From Pimelobacter simplex (GTDB lineage: Bacteria > Actinomycetota > Actinomycetes > Propionibacteriales > Nocardioidaceae), in assembly GCF_024662235.1 (NCBI RefSeq), contig NZ_CP096276.1, positions 4,774,001-4,838,000 on the forward strand: DNA of 64,000 nt. Reading direction: 5' to 3'. Of the stretch, positions 24,988 through 34,203 are shown piece after piece. The translations under genes and the position numbers were made by a program. Each line of letters starts with the position of its first letter. Position 1 is the stretch's first letter. Under the pieces are notes generated by a model. It made no database searches. It was not told the origin of the DNA and worked only from the letters and a program-made list of their open reading frames with translations.

Positions 24988-26241
24988 ATGCTGCGCTGGT
25001 TGCGCGCCGGGATCGAGGCGAACCTCGAACGGCACCAGATCCTCTACCCGTGGTGGGTGCCGCTGGCCTCCCACCTCGGGCAGGTGGGGTCCCTGGTGGT
25101 CGCGCTCGCGCTGCGCGACGCCCTCTGGCCGCTCGACCCGCTGGTGCTCTGCCTGCCGCTGCTGATCGCCTCGCCGCTCCTGCAGTTCACCACCAACCGC
25201 TGGCTGCCGTGGTGGGCCGACGTCGCGGGCAGCGTCACCGTCGCCGCGCTGCTGCTGTCCCGACCGGTCGACGGCGCCCTCGACCTGGCGCCCGTCCTGC
25301 TCGCCCTCGCCACGGCCGAGATCACCGCCCGCGACGGGCTGCGTGAGGGGCTCGCGGTGGCCGGCATCGGGCAGGTCGTGCTCATCGGCGCCGCGCTCGG
25401 GCCCGGCCTGACCGGCGCCCCGCTCTACACCGCCGAGCTGCTGCTGGGCTTCGTCATCGGCGCCATGCTGCTGTGGCAGATGCGGGCGCTCATCGCCGAG
25501 CGGCACGCCCGCGAGCAGGCCTGGGAGCGGGCCACGACGACCGAGCGGGAGCGGATCGCCCGCGAGATCCACGACCTCGTCGCGCACTCGCTGAGCGTCT
25601 CGCTGCTCCAGATCACCGGGGCCCGGCACGCGCTGCGCGACGTACGCGAGGCGACGGGACCGGACGAGGCCGCCGAGGCGGTCGCCGAGGTCGACGCCGC
25701 GCTGGCCGACGCCGAGCAGGTCGGACGCCGCGCGATGGGCGACATCCGCAAGGCGGTCAGCGCGATGGCCGACGGCACCTCCGAGCGCCACGCCCTGCCC
25801 GGCGCGGGCGACATCGCCGCACTGGTGCGGCAGATGTCCGACGCCGGTCTCGCCGTCGAGTACGACGAGCAGGGCGACCCCGCCCGGCTGCCGGCCGCCG
25901 CGGGCCTCGGCCTCTACCGGATCGCGCAGGAGTCGCTGGCCAACGTGGTCAAGCACGGGGACCCCGGCGCCCAGGTTCAGGTACGGCTGGCGGTCGACGG
26001 CGTGCGCGCCCGGCTCCTGGTCAGCAACCCGCTCCCCGCGGGACGCCCGCGCCCCGACGGTCTCGGCTCCGGCCTGGCCGGGATGCAGGCCCGCGCGGCC
26101 CAGCTCGGCGCCCGCCTCGACGCCGGTCCGGCGAGCGGGGCCTGGGTGGTCGACGTACGACTGGGGCCGGCACCGGCCCGCGCCGGGTACGGCCTCGAGC
26201 TGCCCTGCGGACGGACCCTGCGAAAGGCGGAGCCTGCGTGA
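24988..26241 (+). CDS. NarL-class sensor histidine kinase
   Basis: A 417-residue membrane kinase. Five to six hydrophobic helices occupy residues 25-170. The HisKA_3 dimerisation motif ERERIAREIHDLVAHSLSV carries the phospho-accepting His. The ATPase domain has the N-box GLYRIAQESLANVVKH and the G-box DGLGSGLAGM. ATG 24988 is preceded by GGTGGG. It overlaps the response regulator gene by 4 bp (GTGA). No extracellular sensor domain is evident, so the signal is probably in or at the membrane. Confidence 0.9.
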   Translation: MLRWLRAGIEANLERHQILYPWWVPLASHLGQVGSLVVALALRDALWPLDPLVLCLPLLIASPLLQFTTNRWLPWWADVAGSVTVAALLLSRPVDGALDLAPVLLALATAEITARDGLREGLAVAGIGQVVLIGAALGPGLTGAPLYTAELLLGFVIGAMLLWQMRALIAERHAREQAWERATTTERERIAREIHDLVAHSLSVSLLQITGARHALRDVREATGPDEAAEAVAEVDAALADAEQVGRRAMGDIRKAVSAMADGTSERHALPGAGDIAALVRQMSDAGLAVEYDEQGDPARLPAAAGLGLYRIAQESLANVVKHGDPGAQVQVRLAVDGVRARLLVSNPLPAGRPRPDGLGSGLAGMQARAAQLGARLDAGPASGAWVVDVRLGPAPARAGYGLELPCGRTLRKAEPA

Positions 26242-26924
26242 CCCCCACCCTCGTCCGGGTCGTCCTCGTCGACGACCAGGAGCTCGTCCGCTCCGGCCTG
26301 CGCCGGATTCTGCGCCGCCGCGACGGCTTCGAGATCGCCGCGGAGTGCTCCGACGGCGGCGAGCTGCCGGCCGCGCTCGCCGAGCTCAGCGCCGGTGACG
26401 GCGGGGTCGACGTGATCGTGATGGACCTGCGGATGCGCACCGTCGACGGCATCACCGCCACCCAGGCGGTCGTCGACGCAGGCGGACCGCCGGTGCTCGT
26501 GCTGACCACGTTCGACGACGACGAGATGCTCTCCGGAGCGCTGCGCGCCGGGGCGGCCGGGTTCCTGCTCAAGGACTCCTCGGCCGACGACCTGATCCGG
26601 GCCGTGCGGACCGTCGCCGAGGGCGGCAGCTGGCTCGACCCCGCGGTCACCGGCCGGGTGCTCGACCGGTTCCGGACGTTCGCGCCCGCTCCCGCCGCGG
26701 CGAGCACCCCCGCGACCGATCCGCTGACCGCCCGCGAGCTCGAGGTGCTGTGCGCGATCGCGCTCGGGCGGAGCAACGGCGAGATCGCCTCCGAGCTGGT
26801 GATCTCCGAGCTGACCGTGAAGAGCCACGTCGGGCGGATCTTCACCAAGCTCGGCCTGCGGGACCGACCGGCCGCGATCGTCTATGCGTACGACCACGGC
26901 CTGGTCGCTCCCGGTCGGCCCTAG
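26238..26924 (+). CDS. NarL/LuxR-family response regulator
   Basis: A 228-residue regulator from GTG 26238. The receiver domain has acidic residues in VLVDDQELV, phospho-acceptor Asp in VIVMDLRM, Thr in VLTTFD and Lys in FLLKDSS. The C-terminal LuxR HTH reads LTARELEVLCAIALGRSNGE and continues through TVKSHVGRIFTKLGLRDR. It is the partner of the overlapping kinase. Targets unknown. Its end overlaps the convergent gene by 4 bp. Confidence 0.93.
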   Translation: MTPTLVRVVLVDDQELVRSGLRRILRRRDGFEIAAECSDGGELPAALAELSAGDGGVDVIVMDLRMRTVDGITATQAVVDAGGPPVLVLTTFDDDEMLSGALRAGAAGFLLKDSSADDLIRAVRTVAEGGSWLDPAVTGRVLDRFRTFAPAPAAASTPATDPLTARELEVLCAIALGRSNGEIASELVISELTVKSHVGRIFTKLGLRDRPAAIVYAYDHGLVAPGRP

Positions 26925-27460
26925 CTGCGGCTCTGGTCGAGGCCCTCGAAGCGCTCGACCGCCGCCCAGAAGGCGGTGTCGGGCTTCTCCATGATCCGGT
27001 AGTCGAAGAACGACCCGTCGGTGAAGGACACCCGGGCCACGGTGACCCCGCCCTGGGCCTTCTTGCCGGTGTCGGTGATCGACGCGACCGACGCCCGGGG
27101 CACGCTCGCGACGTGGTCCGGCGGGGTCGACGTACCGGTCATGCCGAAGTCCCACAGCGAGAGCCCGAGGTCGGAGAGCACCAGCACGTGCAGGTCGGCG
27201 GCCCGCGGCAGGTCGCGGGCGACAGTGCCCTCGTCCCCGCCGACGTGGCGGGCTCCGGACGCGGCGGTCGAGGCGGCCTCGACCGCCTTGCCGAGCAGCC
27301 GGTTCGGCCCCGACGCCACGCCGCCGCCGCGCTCGAAGGCGCTGGCGACGACGCGGGCGTGACCGACCACCTGGTGGCCCGGGTCGACCTTCGCGATCTC
27401 CTCCGCGATGTCGATCTCGGGACCGGTGAAGGCGGCCTTGACCTTGTCGAGGAAGCCCAT
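26921..27460 (-). CDS. hypothetical protein linked to flotillin operon
   Basis: A 179-residue soluble protein beginning MGFLDKVKAAFTGPEIDIAEEI. No family recognised. The middle holds VLVLSDLGLSLWDFGM and the end DGSFFDYRIMEKPDTAFWAAVERF, which looks like a lipid- or PH-like beta domain, but this is only an impression. It starts 2 bp after the flotillin stop and so is co-transcribed with flotillin and the NfeD-like gene. A membrane-associated cytosolic partner is plausible. Confidence 0.7.
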   Translation of the reverse strand: MGFLDKVKAAFTGPEIDIAEEIAKVDPGHQVVGHARVVASAFERGGGVASGPNRLLGKAVEAASTAASGARHVGGDEGTVARDLPRAADLHVLVLSDLGLSLWDFGMTGTSTPPDHVASVPRASVASITDTGKKAQGGVTVARVSFTDGSFFDYRIMEKPDTAFWAAVERFEGLDQSRS

Positions 27461-27462
27461 GC

Positions 27463-28995
27463 TCAGGCGCCGGACCCGGCGCCCGTACCGTCGAGCGCCG
27501 GCGGGTCCTGCCCGACGACGCCGGCGGCCTTGCCGACGGACTTCTTGATCAGCGACTCCAGGTCGAGACCGGTCGAGGTCTTGAGCATCTGCAGCGTCTG
27601 GGTGACGTTGTCGGTGACCTGCTTGGGCAGTGCGCCGGCCCCGTCGGTGGACAGGACGGTGAGCTGGTCGATCGCGGCGATCGGCGAGGCGACCTCCTTG
27701 GCGATCTGGGGCAGCACCTCGATGAGCATCTGGAGCACCGCGGCGTCGTTGTAGTTGGCGAACGCCTCGGCGCGCTTGTCCATCGCCTCGGCCTCGGCCT
27801 GGCCGATGGCCAGCGTGGCGGCCGCCTGGGCCTCACCCTCGGCCCGGGTGGCGTCGGCCTCGGCCAGACGCCGGCCCTTCTCGGCCTCACCGCGCTTGAG
27901 ACCCTCGATCGCCTCGGCCTCGGCGAGCGCGGCACGCCGCGCCTTCTCGGCCTCACCACTGAGCTTGGTCTCCTCCGCCTTGGCCTGGGCGGCGGCGATG
28001 GTGGCGGCCTTGCGGGCGTCGGCCCCCGCGATCTCGGCCGTACGACGACCCTCGGCCTCCTGCTCGACGCGGTAGCGCTCGGCGTCGGCCGGCTTGCGGA
28101 CCTGGGTCTCGAGCTGGCGCTCGGTCAGCGCGGCCTGCTGGACGGCGACCTTCTCCTGCTCGGCGAGGATCGCCTGGTCCCGCTCGGCCTGGGCCAGCGG
28201 TCCGGACGCGGCGGCCTGGGCCGCGGCGGCGTCGGTCTCGGACTTGATCTCGGCCTGCTTGAGGGCGAGGGTCCGCTGGGCCACGGCGATCTCCTGCTCG
28301 GCCGCGATCTGGGCCTGCTCGGCGGCCTGGCGGGCGTTGGCCTCGGCGATGGCGGCGGCCTGCTGGATCCGCGCGGCCTCGGGGCGACCGAGGTCGGCGA
28401 GGTAGGTGCCGTCGTCGGTGACGTCCTGGATCTGGAAGGCATCGAGGATCAGGCCCTGGCCGGTCAGCGAGGACTCCGACTCGTCGGCGACGCGCTGCGC
28501 GAAGGCCGCGCGGTCGCGGATGATCTGCTCGACGGTCAGGCCGCCGACGATCGAGCGGAGCGCACCGGCGAGCACCTCCTGGGTGAAGGTCTCGATGTCC
28601 CCCTGCTGGGAGAGGAAGCGCTGGGCGCCGAGCCGGATCTGGTCGGCATTGCCGCCGACCTTGACGATGGCGACGCCGTCGAGGTTGAGCTTGATGCCCT
28701 GGCCGGACACGGCGCCGCGGATCTGCACCGAGATCCGGCGGCTCGACAGGTCCATGGTGGCGAGCTTCTGGACGAACGGGATGACGAAGACACCGCCGCC
28801 GAGCACGACCTTCTGGCCGGACAGGTCGGTGGTGAGCTCACCGGTCTCGGGGTTGATCACCGCCTTGCCCTTGCGGCCGGTGACGATGAAGGCCTGGTTC
28901 GGCCCCGCCACCTTGTAGCGGCTGGTGACGAGCAGCACCAGGAGGATCAGCAGGACCACGATGCCGGCGATGGGCCCGAGGACTTCGGCGTTCAT
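27463..28995 (-). CDS. flotillin-family membrane scaffold protein
   Basis: A 510-residue protein. Residues 5-24 form one N-terminal hydrophobic hairpin or TM segment. The SPFH/PHB domain spans about 30-210 (YKVAGPNQAFIVTGRKGK at its start, EIRR-like SSRRISVQIRG). A long Ala/Glu/Gln-rich coiled coil occupies about 215-410, and a C-terminal oligomerisation region ends near SLIKKSVGKAAG. This is the architecture of YuaG/FloT, which organises membrane microdomains. The NfeD-like partner gene lies upstream, the usual pairing in bacteria. Confidence 0.93.
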   Translation of the reverse strand: MNAEVLGPIAGIVVLLILLVLLVTSRYKVAGPNQAFIVTGRKGKAVINPETGELTTDLSGQKVVLGGGVFVIPFVQKLATMDLSSRRISVQIRGAVSGQGIKLNLDGVAIVKVGGNADQIRLGAQRFLSQQGDIETFTQEVLAGALRSIVGGLTVEQIIRDRAAFAQRVADESESSLTGQGLILDAFQIQDVTDDGTYLADLGRPEAARIQQAAAIAEANARQAAEQAQIAAEQEIAVAQRTLALKQAEIKSETDAAAAQAAASGPLAQAERDQAILAEQEKVAVQQAALTERQLETQVRKPADAERYRVEQEAEGRRTAEIAGADARKAATIAAAQAKAEETKLSGEAEKARRAALAEAEAIEGLKRGEAEKGRRLAEADATRAEGEAQAAATLAIGQAEAEAMDKRAEAFANYNDAAVLQMLIEVLPQIAKEVASPIAAIDQLTVLSTDGAGALPKQVTDNVTQTLQMLKTSTGLDLESLIKKSVGKAAGVVGQDPPALDGTGAGSGA

Positions 28996-29047
28996 GACGT
29001 CGGTCTCTCCGTTTCAGTTGGGTGGGGGGTTCGGGGGCGGCGCGTGG

Positions 29048-29545
29048 TCAGGGCCGCCAGACCTCGGTGACGCTCACCGCGGTCGGGGACAGGACGCCGG
29101 TCACGTTGACCTCGGTGCCGGCGGGGATGGGCTGGTGGGCGCTCGCGTTGAAGCGCAGCGTGTGGCCGCCGACGACGACGCGGACGACGCCGTACCCGTC
29201 GCCGGGGATGTCGGTGATCACCCGGGCGACCTGGCCGACGCTGTCGGTGATCGACACGGTGCCGTCGCTCGGGGAGTCCTTGACCAGGCGGGTCAGCCAG
29301 AGGGCGAACCAGGCGACCACCACGCCGGCACCGCCGGCGATCACCAGCGAGACCGGGAGGGGCAGCCCGGCGCCGTCGGCCGCGGCGCCGCCGAAGCCGA
29401 AGGCCGAGACGAAGCCGCCGATCGCGGCGGTCGAGATCCAGTCGGCCTCGAGCGCGTCGAAGGCGCCGTCGAGCAGGTCGCCGGCGACCAGCGACAGGGC
29501 GAGGACGACGAGTCCGGCGATGCCGAGGGCGAGGAAGACGGTCAA
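29048..29545 (-). CDS. NfeD/YuaF-like membrane protein
   Basis: About 165 residues. The start is taken as TTG 29545 (MTVFLALGIAGLVVL) with GGAG seven bases before; a longer TTG start at 29608 is possible. Helices lie near residues 3-22, 38-55 and 64-86. The last 70 residues form a small beta-rich domain (GQVARVITDIPGDGYGVVRV, GTEVNVTGVLSPTAVSVTEV), the OB-fold of NfeD proteins that partner with flotillins. It is the first gene of the flotillin operon, 52 bp upstream. Confidence 0.8.
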   Translation of the reverse strand: MTVFLALGIAGLVVLALSLVAGDLLDGAFDALEADWISTAAIGGFVSAFGFGGAAADGAGLPLPVSLVIAGGAGVVVAWFALWLTRLVKDSPSDGTVSITDSVGQVARVITDIPGDGYGVVRVVVGGHTLRFNASAHQPIPAGTEVNVTGVLSPTAVSVTEVWRP

Positions 29546-29621
29546 CGAGGGCTCCGTGGGGGCGGGGACGACGGGTCCGGGGATCGTATCCGGACAGCGC
29601 GTCGGCAAACCGTGCGGGCGC

Positions 29622-30281
29622 TCACGCCTCCACGAGCCGGGCGAGCCCGTCGAGGATCAGGTCGAGGCCGTAGCCGAACTCGCTCGTGTGGTCGTAGCCG
29701 GGCTGCAGGGCGTGGCTCACGATGAGCTCGGTCAGGTGCGGGTAGTCGCCCTCGGGCATGGTCTCCATCATCGCCGCGGCGATGTCCTCGACCTCGGCCG
29801 GGGAGTCGAACGGGAGGTTCACCTCGGTCACCACGAAGCCGTAGACGTAGGCGTCGATCACCGAGAACGCGTGGGCCGCGTCGGCCACCGAGAAGCCGCC
29901 GCCGCGCAGGCTGCCGAGCACCGCGTCGTGGTGGCGCAGCAGCGCCGGACCGGGGGCGCTGCGCGACTCGATGAGGCCGACCGCCCAGGAGTGCCCGGCC
30001 AGCCGGTCCCGGGCCGACGCGGCGCGCCGGTACATCGCCGTACGCCAGGGCTCGTCGGGCTCGGGCAGGTCGATGCCGGCGAAGACCCACTCGACGAGGG
30101 CGTCGAGCAGCGCCTCCTTGCCGGCCACGTGGTGGTAGAGCGACATCGCCTCGACGCCGAGCGCCTTGCCGACGTTGCGCATGCTCACCGCGCCCAGGCC
30201 GTTGCGGTCGGCGACCTCGACGGCGGCGACGACGATCCGTTCGAGCGAGAGCGGGGTCCGGGGGCGAGGCACCCGCGGCAC
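29622..30281 (-). CDS. TetR-family regulator, divergent from NmrA-like gene
   Basis: A 219-residue TetR protein starting at GTG 30281. The HTH reads [20 protein letters not shown], then [32 protein letters not shown] (residues 11-63). The C-terminal domain resembles TetR class C1 tetracycline-repressor-like domains. Its start codon lies within the first of two 16-bp operators shared with the divergent gene, which makes autoregulation very likely. Probable target: the reductase at 30317. Confidence 0.88.
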   Translation of the reverse strand: MPRVPRPRTPLSLERIVVAAVEVADRNGLGAVSMRNVGKALGVEAMSLYHHVAGKEALLDALVEWVFAGIDLPEPDEPWRTAMYRRAASARDRLAGHSWAVGLIESRSAPGPALLRHHDAVLGSLRGGGFSVADAAHAFSVIDAYVYGFVVTEVNLPFDSPAEVEDIAAAMMETMPEGDYPHLTELIVSHALQPGYDHTSEFGYGLDLILDGLARLVEA

Positions 30282-30326
30282 TTTACACCTGTAAGGCCGG
30301 GTGCTACCTTCCTTACATGCGTAAGG
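30281..30326. promoter_or_regulatory. paired TetR operators over a leaderless promoter
   Basis: CTTTAC-ACCT-GTAAGG (30281-30296) and CCTTAC-ATGC-GTAAGG (30311-30326) are inverted repeats exactly 30 bp apart. Rightward, TTTACA (30282-30287), 17 bp and TACCTT (30305-30310) form a promoter whose -10 ends 6 nt before ATG 30317. The downstream operator covers that ATG. Confidence 0.75.
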
Positions 30327-31009
30327 TTTGTGTCATCGGCGGCTCCGGCAAGCTCGGCCGCTACCTCATCGGCCACTGCCTCGACCGCGGGTACGACGTC
30401 ACCGCGGTCTGCCGCCCCGAGAGCGTCGGCAAGCTCGCCGACCTCGCCGACCGGATCACCGTGCTGCCCGGCCGCACCGACGACCGCGAGGTCATCGCGC
30501 GGGCGGTCGCCGGCTGCGACGGCGTCCTGACCGTGCTCGTGCCGTTCGGCGTGCACGACTACGCCAGCGGCACCGCGCAGGCGGTGCTCGACCACGCCGA
30601 GCCCGGCGCGCGCCTGGTCTTCTCGTGCGGCTGGCACATCACCCGCGGCGACGGCGGCGACCGGTACACGCGCCGGTTCCGGCTCCTGGTGCGGGCGATG
30701 ACCGTGGTCGCCCGGGCGATCCGGTTCGCCGACATCGACGACCAGGTCCGCGCCTGCGACCGGATCTTCGCCAGCGACACGGCCTGGACCGTGGTCCGCG
30801 GCAGCGATCTCGCCGAGGGCGCCTCCGAGGGGCTGCCGGTGTGGGCGCGCCACGTGGGCGACCCGCTGCTGGCGAGCAACCTGACCCGTCGTACGGACTA
30901 TGCGCTGTTCATGGTCGCGGCACTGACCGACGACAGCCTGGTCCGCGAGGCGCCCGCGATCGTCGGCCGCGGTACGCCGTCCGCGCAGGCCCACCTCGGG
31001 GCGGCGTGA
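30317..31009 (+). CDS. NmrA-like NAD(P)-binding protein
   Basis: A 230-residue Rossmann-fold protein with [21 protein letters not shown] at residues 5-25, the GxxGxxG NAD(P) motif of atypical short-chain dehydrogenases. The catalytic Tyr-x3-Lys is not evident, so it may be a redox sensor or an NmrA/YwnB-like reductase. It has no ribosome site and its ATG lies 6 nt after a -10-like box, so it is probably leaderless. It is controlled by the divergent TetR through two operators. Confidence 0.82.
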   Translation: MRKVCVIGGSGKLGRYLIGHCLDRGYDVTAVCRPESVGKLADLADRITVLPGRTDDREVIARAVAGCDGVLTVLVPFGVHDYASGTAQAVLDHAEPGARLVFSCGWHITRGDGGDRYTRRFRLLVRAMTVVARAIRFADIDDQVRACDRIFASDTAWTVVRGSDLAEGASEGLPVWARHVGDPLLASNLTRRTDYALFMVAALTDDSLVREAPAIVGRGTPSAQAHLGAA

Positions 31010-31023
31010 CGGGCGTCACAAAG

Positions 31024-31059
31024 TTGCACTCGATTCCGAAAGAGTGCAAAGATGCACTC
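31024..31059. promoter_or_regulatory. TetR operator TTGCACTC-N10-GAGTGCAA plus extra half-site
   Basis: Arms at 31024-31031 and 31042-31049 are perfect 8-bp inverted repeats. A third half-site, TGCACTC, lies at 31053-31059, immediately before the ATG. TTGCAC (31024-31029), 18 bp and AAAGAT (31048-31053) form a likely promoter ending 6 nt before the start, so the site would block it. Confidence 0.72.
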
Positions 31060-31650
31060 ATGCCCGAAGTGTGCACCAACCGTCGAGAGGCCAAGCGGCT
31101 CCAGACCGCGCTCCGCCTCCAGCAGTGCGGGCTGCAGCTGACCGTCGACAACGGCTTCGACGGCTGGACCATCGACGACCTCGCCGCGGCCGCCGACGTC
31201 TCGCGCCGCACCGTCTTCAACTACTTCGACGGCAAGGCCGACATCGTGCTCGGCCCCGGCATCGAGGTCGACGAGGCCCACGTCGACACCTTCGTCGCGG
31301 GCGGCCCGACCGGCCGCCTCTTCGACGACCTGATCCTGCTCGCCCACGAGGCGATCAAGGACCGCACCGGCGACGAGCAGCTCATCACCCTCCTGCGCGA
31401 GGCGGTGGTCAAGGACAGCCGGCTCCTCCTCCTCGTGCACAACCGCCTCGAGGAGGCCGCCACCGGCCTGGTCGAGTGCGTCCGCCAGCGCGAGGGCGAC
31501 GACTTCCCGGCCCTCCAGGCCCGGCTCCTGCTCAAGCTGCTCCTCACCTTCTTCGACCACGCCCTCGACCGGACCTCGGCCGACGCCGGGCGCAGCTTCA
31601 CCGAGCACTTCGACGCGACGGTCGCCGACGCCCGTACCGCTCTCGCCTGA
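31060..31650 (+). CDS. TetR-family regulator of the MMPL gene
   Basis: A 196-residue TetR protein from ATG 31060, apparently leaderless. The HTH covers residues 15-57 (LQTALRLQQCGLQLTVDNGF, then TIDDLAAAADVSRRTVFNYFDGKADIVLGP). The C-terminal helical domain is diverse. The perfect operator just upstream implies autoregulation. The MMPL transporter gene follows in the same direction after 112 bp, the common regulator-exporter layout. Confidence 0.88.
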   Translation: MPEVCTNRREAKRLQTALRLQQCGLQLTVDNGFDGWTIDDLAAAADVSRRTVFNYFDGKADIVLGPGIEVDEAHVDTFVAGGPTGRLFDDLILLAHEAIKDRTGDEQLITLLREAVVKDSRLLLLVHNRLEEAATGLVECVRQREGDDFPALQARLLLKLLLTFFDHALDRTSADAGRSFTEHFDATVADARTALA

Positions 31651-31762
31651 CCCCTGCCTGACCTGTCTGACGCAGCACCCGCACGACCGCACCACCTTCC
31701 CCTCCCCCATCCCCAGCCCTGCTCCGGAGACCCCGGCGCCGGAGACACCCAGGAGACCTCAC

Positions 31763-34039
31763 ATGGCCCGCCTGCTCTACCGGATCGGATCGACCGCCTA
31801 TCGGCGGTGGCCGTTCTTCATCGCCGGATGGCTGCTGCTCGCCGTCATCGTCGGCAGCCTCGCCGCCGCCTTCTCCAAGCCGATGTCCGACGAGTTCACC
31901 ATCCCGGGCATCCCGTCCGAGAAGGCCGCGGAGATCCAGAAGGAGCTCTTCCCCCAGAGCGGGGACGCCTTCGACGACGCCACGGTCAACGTGGTCGTCG
32001 CGGCTCCCGAGGGACACACCCTCGACGAGCCGAAGTACCAGGGCGCGATCGACGACCTGATCAAGGCCGTCCCGTCGCTGCCCCAGGCCGGTGACGAGAA
32101 CCCCGGCCTGGTGCCGCCCGCACCTGCGGCCGAGGGGCTCCCGGCGAGCTTCTCGACGCTCTCCGAGGACGGCCGGATCGGCATCCTCTCCTTCGAGTGG
32201 GACGTCGACTCGCCCGCCGACCTCAAGACCACGACCATCGAGGACCTCGAGAAGCTCCTCGACAAGACCACCGACGAGACCGGCCTCGTCGCCGAGGCCA
32301 ACGGTCCCGGCATGGCGGTCATGGCCCCGCCCGGCGGCACCGCCGAGCTGTTCGGCCTGCTCATCGCGCTCGTCGTCCTGGTGCTGACCTTCGGCTCGCT
32401 GATCGCTGCGGGCATGCCGCTGATCAACGCGATCTTCGGCGTCGGACTGGGCATGACGGGCATCACCGCGATGACCGCGCTCATGAACATCGGCTCCAGC
32501 ACGCCGATGCTGGCCACGATGATCGGTCTGGCCGTCGGCATCGACTACACGCTGTTCATCCTGGCTCGCTACCGAACCGAGCTGCACCACACCAAGGACC
32601 GCGCCCACGCCGCCGGCATCGCCGTCGGTACGGCGGGCTCCGCCGTGGTCTTCGCCGGCCTCACGGTCCTCATCGCGCTGTCCGCGCTGGCCGTCGTCCG
32701 GATCCCGTTCCTCACCGCGATGGGCCTCGCGGCCGCCGCCACGGTGTTCATCGCCGTCCTGGTCGCGCTGACCCTGCTGCCCGCGCTGCTCGGCCTCACC
32801 AAGTCGTGGGCCTTCCGCGGCCAGGTCCGCAAGTACAACCCGCAGCGCGACGAGCACGGCCGGATCCACAACAACGGCGTGCGCTGGGCCACGATGATCG
32901 CCAAGGCGCCCGTCGCCTGGGTGCTCGGCGTCGTCATCCTGCTCGGAGCGCTGGCCGCGCCGATCAGCCAGATGTACCTCGCGTTCCCGACCGACAGCAC
33001 CGCCTCGCCCGACACCACCCAGCGCAAGGCGTCCGACCTGATCACCGAGGCGTTCGGCCCCGGCCGCGAGGGTCCGCTCCTGGTCGTCGTCGACGGCCGC
33101 AAGATCACCGACGACACCCAGCGCCAGAAGGCGTTCGACGACGTCACCGCCTGGGCCGCCGGCCAGGACGACGTCAAGAGCGCCGACCAGCTGCCCACCG
33201 GAGACCCGGGGACCACCGGCACCGGCGCGATGATCCAGATCACCCCGTCGTCCGGTCCGGACGAGCCCGAGACGCTCGACCTCCTCGAGGCCCTGCGCGA
33301 CGGCCAGAGCGGCATCGAGACCCAGACCGACACCGTCGTCGGGGTCACCGGTCTGACCGCGATCACCACCGACGTCTCGGACCGGCTCAACGGTGCACTG
33401 CCGATCTACCTCGCGGTCGTCATCGGCCTGGCGTTCATCCTGCTGGTGCTGGTGTTCCGCTCGATCCTGGTGCCGCTGACCGCCACCCTGGGCTTCCTGC
33501 TCTCGGTACTGGCCACGCTCGGTGCGACGGTCGCCATCTTCCAGGAAGGCGCCCTCGGGATCTTCGAGGGTCAGCCGATCGTCAGCTTCATGCCGATCTT
33601 CCTGATCGGCGTGGTGTTCGGCCTGGCGATGGACTACCAGGTGTTCCTGGTGACCCGGATGCGCGAGGCGCACGTCCACGGGCTGCCCATGCACGAGGCC
33701 GTCGTCGACGGCTTCCGCAACAGCGCCCGCGTGGTCACCGCCGCCGCCTCGATCATGATCGCGGTCTTCTCCGGCTTCATCCTCGAGGACGACGCCGTGG
33801 TCAAGTCGATGGGCTTCGCGCTCGCCGCCTCGATCATCTTCGACGCCTTCATCGTCCGGATGATCCTGATCCCGGCCGTGCTCTACCTGCTCGGCGACAA
33901 GGCCTGGTGGCTGCCGGCCTGGCTCGACCGGATCCTGCCGAACGTCGACGTCGAGGGTGAGTCGCTCGAGCGCGACTCCGCCCCGGTCCACGTGGGCGCG
34001 GACGAGGGCGATGGAGACCGCGAGCTCGCCAAGGTCTGA
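31763..34039 (+). CDS. MMPL-family RND transporter
   Basis: A 758-residue inner-membrane exporter with the two-fold RND layout: an N-terminal helix (20-41), a periplasmic domain (about 45-185), five helices, a cytosolic loop, a second periplasmic domain (about 400-535) and five or six helices. The proton-relay signatures are GLAVGIDYTLF in the first half and GLAMDYQVF in the second. MMPL proteins export lipids, siderophores or hydrophobic compounds by proton motive force. ATG 31763 follows CAGGAGA. It is probably under the adjacent TetR. Cargo unknown. Confidence 0.93.
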   Translation: MARLLYRIGSTAYRRWPFFIAGWLLLAVIVGSLAAAFSKPMSDEFTIPGIPSEKAAEIQKELFPQSGDAFDDATVNVVVAAPEGHTLDEPKYQGAIDDLIKAVPSLPQAGDENPGLVPPAPAAEGLPASFSTLSEDGRIGILSFEWDVDSPADLKTTTIEDLEKLLDKTTDETGLVAEANGPGMAVMAPPGGTAELFGLLIALVVLVLTFGSLIAAGMPLINAIFGVGLGMTGITAMTALMNIGSSTPMLATMIGLAVGIDYTLFILARYRTELHHTKDRAHAAGIAVGTAGSAVVFAGLTVLIALSALAVVRIPFLTAMGLAAAATVFIAVLVALTLLPALLGLTKSWAFRGQVRKYNPQRDEHGRIHNNGVRWATMIAKAPVAWVLGVVILLGALAAPISQMYLAFPTDSTASPDTTQRKASDLITEAFGPGREGPLLVVVDGRKITDDTQRQKAFDDVTAWAAGQDDVKSADQLPTGDPGTTGTGAMIQITPSSGPDEPETLDLLEALRDGQSGIETQTDTVVGVTGLTAITTDVSDRLNGALPIYLAVVIGLAFILLVLVFRSILVPLTATLGFLLSVLATLGATVAIFQEGALGIFEGQPIVSFMPIFLIGVVFGLAMDYQVFLVTRMREAHVHGLPMHEAVVDGFRNSARVVTAAASIMIAVFSGFILEDDAVVKSMGFALAASIIFDAFIVRMILIPAVLYLLGDKAWWLPAWLDRILPNVDVEGESLERDSAPVHVGADEGDGDRELAKV

Positions 34040-34065
34040 GACCCGGACCTGAGCAGCACGATGGA

Positions 34066-34115
34066 GGGGCCGTCCCGATCGGGGCGGCCCCTTCGCCGTC
34101 CCCGACGGGACGGCG
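34066..34115. terminator. tandem hairpin terminators between convergent genes
   Basis: GGGGCCGTCCC (34066-34076) pairs with 34081-34091 around GATC (11 bp, one G-T). CGCCGTCCC (34094-34102) pairs perfectly with 34107-34115 around a 4-nt loop. They lie after the MMPL stop and beyond the end of the convergent glutathione peroxidase gene, so they may serve both directions. Confidence 0.7.
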
Positions 34116-34203
34116 AGGTGATCAGCCCAGCCGGCAGCGCGGCGGGAGGCGACACCCGGGCAGCTTGCTGCCGACCCGGGCGCCGGAGACGCGCTCGGCC
34201 GGA

